Source: Paenibacillus validus NBRC 15382 (GTDB taxonomy: Bacteria > Bacillota > Bacilli > Paenibacillales > NBRC-103111). Taken from it: a stretch of DNA of 64,000 nucleotides. The position numbers were made by a program, and so were the translations under genes. How positions within the stretch are numbered: the stretch's first letter is position 1; every line of letters begins with the position of its first letter. The stretch is from assembly GCF_004000985.1 (NCBI RefSeq), contig NZ_BIMH01000009.1, positions 62,001-126,000 of the forward strand, read 5' to 3'. The notes beneath the pieces were generated by a model. It saw only the letters and a list, made by a program, of their open reading frames with translations. It was not told where the DNA came from and ran no database searches. Of the stretch, positions 58,138 through 64,000 are shown in pieces.

Positions 58138-59628
58138 TTACCGGTATGCCCGGAGGCGCTCGTTCATTTCCCGAGTGTGCGCATACACGCTTTTGTAAAT
58201 CTCGAACAACCCGCGATACGTCTCCACGTTCGCCGGAATCGGCTCGAAGCGGCGATCATACGCAACGAACGATGCCGCGCATTCGCTTAAGGATGCGAAC
58301 CAGCCGCAGCCGACGGCGGCCAGCATTGCCGCGCCCAGCGCCGGACCCTGCTCGTTCTTCAGCTTCACAACCGGCGCGCCGAAGATGTCCGCCTGCATCT
58401 GCAGCCACACGTCGTTCTTCGCGCCGCCGCCAATCGAAACGATCGTCTCCACCGCCATGCCCGCCGCCCGGAACCGTTCGAGCGACTCATTCAGCGAGAA
58501 CGTTATTCCTTCCATCACCGCGCGGGTCAGGTGCTCCCGGCGATGCGAGCCGTCCAGCCCGACGAAGCTGCCGCGGATGACCGCGTCGGCATGCGGCGTG
58601 CGCTCGCCGACCAGATAAGGGGTAAACAGCAAGCCGCCCGCACCGGCCGGCACCTCCGCGACAAGCGACAAGAAGGAATCAAAGCTTTCGTCCGGCGCTA
58701 TCGTCTTCTTGAACCAATCCAGACTGTAACCGGCCGCCAGCGTCACGCCCATCGCATAGAAGCCTTCCGGCTGCGCATGGTTAAAGAAGTGCAAAGCGCC
58801 CGCAAAGTCCTGCTCCCGCTCCTCATAGGCGAGGATCACGCCGGACGTCCCGATGCTGCACAGCGTCGCGCCTTTACCGACAATGCCTGCGCCTACCGCA
58901 CCGCATGCATTGTCCGCGCCGCCGGCGAACACCTTCGTCGACGCCGCAAGCCCGGTTTGACCGGCTATTTCCGGCAGCAGGCCGCCGACATGCTCCATCG
59001 CTTCGGCAAGCGGCGGACACAGCTTCGGATCAAGGCCGAACGCTTCGCAAATGTCGGTACTCCACCGTTTGCCGATCACATCGAGCAGCAGCGTGCCCGC
59101 CGCGTCGGTTATATCCATGTGCAGCTTGCCGGTCAGCCGGTAACGCAAATAATCTTTCGGCAGCAGGAAAACCGCAGCCTTGGCGAACAGCTCCGGCTCG
59201 TGCTCCTGCACCCATAACAATTTGGGCAGCGTAAAGCCTTCAAGCGCCGCATTTTTCGTAATATCGAGCAGCCTGGACCCCAGTTTTGCTTCAATCGCCC
59301 GGCATTGCGGGGTCGTGCGCGTATCGTTCCACAAGATCGCCGGACGCAGCACTTGACCTTGTCCGTCGAGCAGCACCAGCCCGTGCATTTGCCCGGAGAA
59401 GCTGATTCCCTCCACCTGCTCCGGCTGAACGCCGCTCGTCTGGAGCAGCTCGCGCAGCGTGCCCAGCGTTTGCGTCACCCAATCTTCCGGGTGCTGCTCG
59501 CTGTACCCCGGCTGCTCATGCTGCAGCGGATAGGTTCTCGACGCTTCGCCGCAAATCATGCCCTTCTGATCGACAAGCAGCGATTTGACCGAACCGGTAC
59601 CCAAATCGATGCCGATTACATAGCTCAT
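58138..59628 (-). CDS. xylB: Xylulokinase
   Basis: A 496-residue FGGY kinase phosphorylating D-xylulose. IGIDLGTGSVKSLLVD is the phosphate loop, ISFSGQMHGLVLLDGQG and ILWNDTRTTPQC form the substrate site, and GGADNACGAVGAGIV and SIGGGAKNDVWLQMQADIFG are the signatures of xylulokinases. GGGGAGG precedes the ATG. It follows xylA by 84 bases, with a terminator-like hairpin between them that may lower its expression relative to xylA. Confidence 0.96.
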   Translation of the reverse strand: MSYVIGIDLGTGSVKSLLVDQKGMICGEASRTYPLQHEQPGYSEQHPEDWVTQTLGTLRELLQTSGVQPEQVEGISFSGQMHGLVLLDGQGQVLRPAILWNDTRTTPQCRAIEAKLGSRLLDITKNAALEGFTLPKLLWVQEHEPELFAKAAVFLLPKDYLRYRLTGKLHMDITDAAGTLLLDVIGKRWSTDICEAFGLDPKLCPPLAEAMEHVGGLLPEIAGQTGLAASTKVFAGGADNACGAVGAGIVGKGATLCSIGTSGVILAYEEREQDFAGALHFFNHAQPEGFYAMGVTLAAGYSLDWFKKTIAPDESFDSFLSLVAEVPAGAGGLLFTPYLVGERTPHADAVIRGSFVGLDGSHRREHLTRAVMEGITFSLNESLERFRAAGMAVETIVSIGGGAKNDVWLQMQADIFGAPVVKLKNEQGPALGAAMLAAVGCGWFASLSECAASFVAYDRRFEPIPANVETYRGLFEIYKSVYAHTREMNERLRAYR

Positions 59629-59653
59629 GCTGGAATCCTCCCCGTTATTCGAG

Positions 59654-59678
59654 AAAAAAGGGACTGCAGCAGTCCCTT
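59654..59678 (-). terminator. Hairpin between xylA and xylB
   Basis: AAGGGACTG (59658-59666) and CAGTCCCTT (59670-59678) pair perfectly around CAG, followed on the minus strand by six T. It would end most xylA transcripts before xylB. Confidence 0.85.
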
Positions 59679-59712
59679 GCTTTCGTTATTCTTCATTCTA
59701 GTATACCGCTGC

Positions 59713-61026
59713 TTACACCGAGAACAGGTACTCGTTCAGCTGCGCTTTGATGAGCTCCAGCTTGCCGGATTTGTTGCGGATGCGGTCTTGGGCGAGCGCG
59801 TATTGCTCCAGCTTGCGGAAGTCCGTCGTACCGTTCACGATGTCGAGGCCGATACCGCTTTGGAACGAGCTGTAACGTTCGCTGACGATGTTCTCGAAGA
59901 AGCCGTCCTCGATCAATTTCGCCGCCACCTTCAACCCTTTGGCGAACGTATCCATGCCCGCAATATGCGCGTGGAACAAATCCTCCGGCTCGAACGACGA
60001 TCTTCTCACCTTCGCGTCGAAATTGACGCCGCCGGAGCCGAGTCCGCCGTTCTTGAGAATTTCGTACATCGCTAACGTTACGGCGTACAAGTCTGTCGGG
60101 AACTCGTCGGTATCCCAGCCGAGCAGCAGGTCGCCCTGGTTGGCATCGATCGAACCGAGCATACCGTTGATGCGCGCGACGCGCAGCTCATGCTCGAAGG
60201 TGTGGCCGGCCAGTGTGGCGTGGTTCGCTTCGAGGTTCAGCTTGAAGTGTCGATCCAGGCCGTACTTCTGCAGGAACGCGATGGACGTCGCCGCATCGTA
60301 ATCGTACTGGTGCTTGGAAGGCTCCTTCGGCTTCGGCTCGATCAGGAATTGGCCGGTAAAGCCGATTTCCTTCGCATACGCAATCGCCATATGGTAGAAC
60401 CTCGCCAGGTTGTCGAGCTCCAGCTCCAGGTTCGTATTGAGCAGCGACTCGTACCCTTCGCGTCCGCCCCAGAACACGTAGTTTTCAGCGCCGAGCTCCA
60501 CGGCGGTTTCCAGACCTTTTTTCACTTGAGCAGCCGCATAGGCATACACTTCCGCATTGGACGTCGTCGCCGCCCCGTGAACGAAACGCGGGTTCGAGAA
60601 CATGTTCGCCGTGTTCCACAGCAGCTTCACGCCGCTCGTTTTCATGTGTTCTTTGATTTGCGCTACAATGACGTCGAGGTTCTCGTTCGTTTCCTTCAAC
60701 GAATGGCCTTCCGGCGCAATATCGCGATCATGGAAGCAGAAGTACGGGGCATCGATTTTCGTGAAAAATTCGAATGCCGCTTCAACGCGGACTTTCGCGA
60801 GGTCAAGCCCGCTGTACCCGTTCCACGGCCGAATCGCCGTATCCGCGCCGAACGGGTCGCTGCCGCCGCCGGTCATCGTGTGCCAATAGGCCACTGCGAA
60901 GCGAAGATGCTCCTCCTGCGTCTTCCCGAGCACGACTTCCGACTTGTTATAGTGCTTGAATGCGAGCGGATTCCGGGACTGTTTGCCTTCAAACTGAATG
61001 CGATTCACCGTATTAAAATAAGCCAT
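59713..61026 (-). CDS. xylA: Xylose isomerase
   Basis: A 437-residue xylose isomerase converting D-xylose to D-xylulose. [12 protein letters not shown] holds the catalytic histidine, [16 protein letters not shown] and [17 protein letters not shown] hold the metal ligands and the conserved H, and the long class II form fits the length. GGAGG lies before the ATG. An XylR-type operator, a sigma A promoter and a cre-like site stand in the 160 bases upstream, shared with the divergent xylR. Confidence 0.97.
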   Translation of the reverse strand: MAYFNTVNRIQFEGKQSRNPLAFKHYNKSEVVLGKTQEEHLRFAVAYWHTMTGGGSDPFGADTAIRPWNGYSGLDLAKVRVEAAFEFFTKIDAPYFCFHDRDIAPEGHSLKETNENLDVIVAQIKEHMKTSGVKLLWNTANMFSNPRFVHGAATTSNAEVYAYAAAQVKKGLETAVELGAENYVFWGGREGYESLLNTNLELELDNLARFYHMAIAYAKEIGFTGQFLIEPKPKEPSKHQYDYDAATSIAFLQKYGLDRHFKLNLEANHATLAGHTFEHELRVARINGMLGSIDANQGDLLLGWDTDEFPTDLYAVTLAMYEILKNGGLGSGGVNFDAKVRRSSFEPEDLFHAHIAGMDTFAKGLKVAAKLIEDGFFENIVSERYSSFQSGIGLDIVNGTTDFRKLEQYALAQDRIRNKSGKLELIKAQLNEYLFSV

Positions 61027-61058
61027 GGATAAGTCCTCCTTATCGGTTGGAGATGAAT

Positions 61059-61072
61059 TGGCAACGCTTTCC
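61059..61072 (-). promoter_or_regulatory. cre site (catabolite repression)
   Basis: On the minus strand GGAAAGCGTTGCCA matches the cre consensus TGNAANCGNTNNCA except at the first base. It lies at the predicted transcription start of xylA, where CcpA would block transcription when glucose is present. Confidence 0.7.
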
Positions 61073-61075
61073 TTT

Positions 61076-61104
61076 ATCCTAACATGCTCAACTTAGTTTG
61101 TCTA
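61076..61104 (-). promoter_or_regulatory. xylA promoter
   Basis: On the minus strand TAGACA (61099-61104), a 17-base spacer and TAGGAT (61076-61081). The -35 box lies inside the XylR operator. Confidence 0.6.
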
Positions 61105-61117
61105 GTAAACAAAGTAA
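61093..61117. promoter_or_regulatory. XylR operator
   Basis: TTAGTTTGT (61093-61101) and ACAAAGTAA (61109-61117) form a near-perfect dyad with one mismatch, matching Bacillus xyl operators (TTAGTTTGTTT...AACAAACTAA). Confidence 0.85.
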
Positions 61118-61143
61118 GTTGATGTTTTATTTTTGTGAAAACG

Positions 61144-61152
61144 TGGTATGAT
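61144..61152 (+). promoter_or_regulatory. Extended -10 promoter of xylR
   Basis: TGGTATGAT is an extended -10 element (TG-N-TATGAT, -10 at 61147-61152), 36 bases before the xylR start. No good -35 box is seen. Confidence 0.5.
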
Positions 61153-61187
61153 GGAGAAAATCGACAACAAGTTCGTAAGGAGTTCGT

Positions 61188-62366
61188 ATGAAAATTACCG
61201 GTGATCATCAGCTTATCAAAAAAATAAACACCTATATCGTGCTCGATACGATCCGGCGCGAGTTTCCGATTTCGCGCGCCGACATTTCGGCCAAAACCGG
61301 TTTGAACAAAGCGACGGTCTCGGGGCTTGTGAGCGAATTGATCGAAGCGCACTTCGTTACCGAAACCGGTCTCGGCGAATCGAGCGGCGGCCGCAAGCCC
61401 ATGATGCTGCTGTTCAACCAGCAAGCCGGTTATGCGATCGGCGTCGATCTCGGGGTCAACTACATCCTCGCGATGATCACGGATCTGAGCGGCGCGATCG
61501 TCAAGGAGAAGAAGATCGAGCTCGCCGATCTCGAGGTGGAAGCCGTGACGGACAAGCTGAAGAGGACGATCCACGGTCTGATCAGAAAGGCGCCTCCCTC
61601 GCCTTACGGCATCGTCGGCATCGGCGTTGGCGTGCCCGGACTTGTCGACGATCAAGGGCGGGTGCTGTCCGCCCCGAACCTCGGCTGGGAGAACGTGCCG
61701 CTGCGCGACATGCTGCAGGCGGAATTCGGCCTGGAGGTGTCCATCGATAACGAAGCTAACGCCGGGGCGCTTGGGGAAAAAGAATTCGGCGCCGGTCGCG
61801 CCGTCTCGAACCTGCTCTATATCAGCGTCGGCATCGGGATCGGCGCCGGCATCATACTGAACGACGCGTTGTACCGCGGTGTATCCGGGTTCTCCGGCGA
61901 AGTCGGGCATATGATGCTCGCGCAGGACGGGCCCCGCTGCGGCTGCGGCAACCGCGGCTGCTGGGAGACGTTCGCCTCGGAGAAGGCGCTGCTGCTTCAA
62001 GCGAATAAGCTCCGGCTGGGCGACGAGCCAACGCCCCGCTTGCACGCGCTGCTGGCGGCGGCCAAACAGGACGTGACCGGGGTGCGCGAGCTGTTCGCGG
62101 ACACGGGACATTGGCTCGGCATCGGGATCGCCAACCTCGTCAACGTGTTCAATCCCGCGCTGATCGTGATCGGCAACCGGATGTCGCTGGCGAGCGAATG
62201 GATCGCCGATAGCATCCACGAGTCGCTGGACACGCGCAGTCTCGCGTTCCACCGCAAGCACACCTCCGTCGCCTACTCGCAGCTCGGCATGGCATCGTCC
62301 GCGCTCGGCGCCGCATCGATGGCGATCGGGCACTTTTTCTCGAAGATGAAGGCGACTTGGGAGTAG
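61188..62366 (+). CDS. xylR: Xylose-responsive ROK repressor XylR
   Basis: A 392-residue ROK-family repressor. A winged helix (FPISRADISAKTGLNKATVSGLVSELIEA) is followed by a sugar-kinase-like fold with IGVDLGVNYILAMITDLSG, NEANAGALGEKEFGAG and the structural zinc site CGCGNRGCWETFASE. It binds xyl operators and lets go when xylose binds. AAGGAG is 5 bases before the ATG. It is divergent from xylA across a region holding a clear XylR operator. Confidence 0.95.
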   Translation: MKITGDHQLIKKINTYIVLDTIRREFPISRADISAKTGLNKATVSGLVSELIEAHFVTETGLGESSGGRKPMMLLFNQQAGYAIGVDLGVNYILAMITDLSGAIVKEKKIELADLEVEAVTDKLKRTIHGLIRKAPPSPYGIVGIGVGVPGLVDDQGRVLSAPNLGWENVPLRDMLQAEFGLEVSIDNEANAGALGEKEFGAGRAVSNLLYISVGIGIGAGIILNDALYRGVSGFSGEVGHMMLAQDGPRCGCGNRGCWETFASEKALLLQANKLRLGDEPTPRLHALLAAAKQDVTGVRELFADTGHWLGIGIANLVNVFNPALIVIGNRMSLASEWIADSIHESLDTRSLAFHRKHTSVAYSQLGMASSALGAASMAIGHFFSKMKATWE

Positions 62367-62742
62367 CAGCGCCTCCGCACCAAATAGCTGAACGAGGATG
62401 CTCTATTCGCACTGAAGATCGGGTAACGTATGCCGCCATGCCAAAAACGCCGCCCCTCCGCCAAATTGGCGAAGGAACGGCGTTTTTGACGTGGACCAGC
62501 TGTTCAGGTCCTGCAAGCGGTGCCTCGCTTCCGGCAAACAGCATGCCGCTCGCACGCTGCATGCTCGCCGGACACCGCTCTGGAATCGAATTACAAATCA
62601 TGATGTACACGCATTCCTATTCTCACCGGCAGACGTTTGCTGTTTTTTACCGCAAAATACCGCATCGGGCGGGCCAATCTGCAGCTCCTTCAAGCTTTGC
62701 GACGCCCACCCTGCATGCGCCGCCCAGCCCTTCCGACTCCGC
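62367..62742. other. Intergenic region between xylR and ptsI
   Basis: A bidirectional terminator occupies 62443-62487. From 62488 to 62742, past the ptsI stop, I see no credible gene or element. Confidence 0.55.
62443..62487. terminator. Bidirectional terminator of xylR / ptsI
   Basis: AAAAACGCCG (62443-62452) pairs with CGGCGTTTTT (62478-62487), enclosing CGCCAAATTGGCG. T-runs are on both strands. Confidence 0.93.
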
Positions 62743-64000
62743 CTAACCCGGCTGGCGCTGCTCCTCGGCCCCGAACTTCGTCTCGTAGAAATCCTTCGCC
62801 TGCCCGCGTACTTCCGCAGCCGTGTCGCTGTCGATAGCCCGCTCCAGCAGGGCGCGGCACTCCTCGGCGTGAAGCCGGGACAATGCGAACTTTTGCTTGG
62901 CGACGGACGCCGCGTCCATGCTCCACTCGTCCAAGCCCATGGCCAGAAGCAGCGGGGCGGCAAGCGGATCCCCGGCCATCGAGCCGCACATGCCGACCCG
63001 CTTGCCTTCGCGGTGCGCAGCGTCGATCAAGCTGCGGATGGAGCGCAGCACCGCCGGATGGAAATAATCGTACAAGTGCGCGACTTTCTCGTTCATCCGG
63101 TCGACGGCCAACGTATACTGCACCAGATCGTTCGTGCCGATGCTGAAGAAATCGACTTCCTTGGCGAACCGGTCCGCAAGTTGAATGACGGAAGGAATTT
63201 CAGCCATGATGCCAAGCTCAAGCTTCTCGTCATAGGCGATTCCAGCCGCCTTCAGCTCCTGCATCGCCTGCAAGGCCAGCGCCTTTGCCTCCCGAAACTC
63301 CTGCATCGAGGACACCATTGGGAACATGATCTTCACGCAGCCGAACGCGCTGGCGCGGATAATCGCCCGCAGCTGCGTCTTAAACAGCTCGCGTTCGTGC
63401 AGGCACAGCCGGATCGCCCGCATACCGAGGAACGGATTGTCCTCGTGCGGCAGGTCCCAGTAGGACAGCTCCTTATCTCCGCCGATGTCCAGCGTCCGAA
63501 TGACGACCGGCTTGCCATTCCACTGCTCCACCATCCCCCGGTAGACACGAAACTGATCCTCTTCGTCCGGAAAGCCGTCCGCGTGCATGAACAGAAATTC
63601 GGTCCGGAACAAGCCGACGCCGTCCGCTTCTTCCGCGATCCCTTCGCGCATCTCTTCCGGCATGCCTACGTTAACCGCCAGCTCCACTGTGGTGCCGTCC
63701 GCCGTGCGGGCCGGAAGCCCGCGATATGCGGACAGCTTCTCGGCTGCAGCCTGCTCTTGCTCGAACTTCTCACGGTAGCTTGCGGTCGTCGCGGCATCGG
63801 GACACACGATGCAGACGCCTTCCGTGCCGTCCAGGATCAGCTCGTCGCCATGCTTCAAGGCGGCGAACGCCTCTCCTGTGCCGACAACCGCCGGAATGCC
63901 GAGCGAGCGGGACAAGATTGCCGTATGGGTCGTTTGGCCCCCGATACGGGTGACAAATCCGAGCACGGTTCGTTTGTCGAGCTGCACCGTAACCGAAGGC
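62743..64000 (-). CDS. ptsI: PTS enzyme I (phosphoenolpyruvate-protein phosphotransferase), C-terminal part
   Basis: The frame is open to the window's right edge, so the N-terminus is missing. The visible 419 residues hold the end of the phosphohistidine domain (GGQTTHTAILSRSLGIPAVVG, with the phosphorylated histidine) and the PEP-binding barrel: GVGLFRTEFLFM, IRTLDIGGDKELSY, MFPMVSSMQE, AEIPSVIQLAD, SIGTNDLVQYTLAVDR and the catalytic cysteine in GMCGSMAGDP. Enzyme I starts the sugar phosphotransferase chain by taking phosphate from PEP to HPr. The gene ptsH would be expected upstream, outside the window. Confidence 0.96.
   Translation of the reverse strand, partial: PSVTVQLDKRTVLGFVTRIGGQTTHTAILSRSLGIPAVVGTGEAFAALKHGDELILDGTEGVCIVCPDAATTASYREKFEQEQAAAEKLSAYRGLPARTADGTTVELAVNVGMPEEMREGIAEEADGVGLFRTEFLFMHADGFPDEEDQFRVYRGMVEQWNGKPVVIRTLDIGGDKELSYWDLPHEDNPFLGMRAIRLCLHERELFKTQLRAIIRASAFGCVKIMFPMVSSMQEFREAKALALQAMQELKAAGIAYDEKLELGIMAEIPSVIQLADRFAKEVDFFSIGTNDLVQYTLAVDRMNEKVAHLYDYFHPAVLRSIRSLIDAAHREGKRVGMCGSMAGDPLAAPLLLAMGLDEWSMDAASVAKQKFALSRLHAEECRALLERAIDSDTAAEVRGQAKDFYETKFGAEEQRQPG

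Noticed and set aside
1-64000. tRNA, rRNA, CRISPR array or prophage
   Set aside because: No cloverleaf, rRNA-like sequence, regularly spaced repeat array or phage genes were seen.

Overview
The window reads as chromosomal DNA of a GC-rich, endospore-forming member of the Bacillales, most likely Paenibacillaceae (Paenibacillus or Cohnella type). The case rests on the Bacillus-type yqeG-yqeH-aroE-yhbY-nadD-yqeK-rsfS ribosome/NAD cluster, spoVA genes with DUF421/DUF1657 partners, a tiny YjcZ-like sporulation peptide, BirA- and XylR-type operators of Bacillus form, purine-rich Shine-Dalgarno sequences before nearly every gene, and the high G+C of coding regions. The genus is inferred; no rRNA or tRNA gene is present to settle it.

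Layout. 1-5.4 kb (minus): yqeG, yqeH, aroE, then an unusual 450-bp palindrome-rich spacer, then yhbY, nadD, yqeK, rsfS and the start of a cvfB-like gene. 5.5-9.9 kb (minus): MoxR ATPase, DUF58 and membrane transglutaminase, a translationally coupled trio. 10.1-13.5 kb: spore germination/heat-resistance cluster (DUF421, spoVAC, spoVAD, spoVAEb; divergent DUF1657; a 25-aa YjcZ-like peptide). 13.6-22 kb: uronate-isomerase-like hydrolase, an L,D-transpeptidase with a stop codon inside its signal peptide, aspartase, CE7 acetyl esterase, dienelactone hydrolase, MATE pump, AraC regulator. 22-26.7 kb: TetR, HlyD-like adaptor, ABC-2 permease and TolC-like protein, an export operon with no ATPase gene. 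26.9-32 kb: OhrR-type peroxide sensor with glutathione peroxidase; DUF2294, FdhF/YdeP oxidoreductase and FdhD. 31.9-35.9 kb: aldose epimerase, catechol dioxygenase-like protein, motAB.

35.9-39.3 kb is a biotin ECF transporter locus: bioY faces away from an ECF ATPase and an EcfA-EcfT fusion, with a BirA-type operator over both promoters. 39.3-41.2 kb holds two methyltransferases, the first fused to a MerR domain, each preceded by a MerR-style 19-bp-spaced promoter with a related dyad. 41.2-43.6 kb: CdaR-type regulator and glycerate kinase. 43.9-53.1 kb: a WG-repeat protein, a small secreted repeat protein whose promoter carries five 11-bp direct repeats, glycerol-1-phosphate dehydrogenase, an SH3/BsuPI wall protein, a sedoheptulokinase-like kinase and ppaC. 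53.2-58.1 kb: DinG-like helicase, quinone oxidoreductase with a downstream MerR regulator, PIG-L deacetylase and archaeal-type PTH2. 58.1-62.4 kb: xylose locus (xylB, xylA, divergent xylR with operator and cre). The window ends inside ptsI.

Most genes are ordinary for the group. The best candidates for something undescribed are the MerR-methyltransferase pair with matched operators, the 11-bp-repeat promoter at 47.4-47.5 kb, and the palindromic spacer inserted in the aroE-yhbY operon. Functions are assigned from recognised motifs only; no database search was run.
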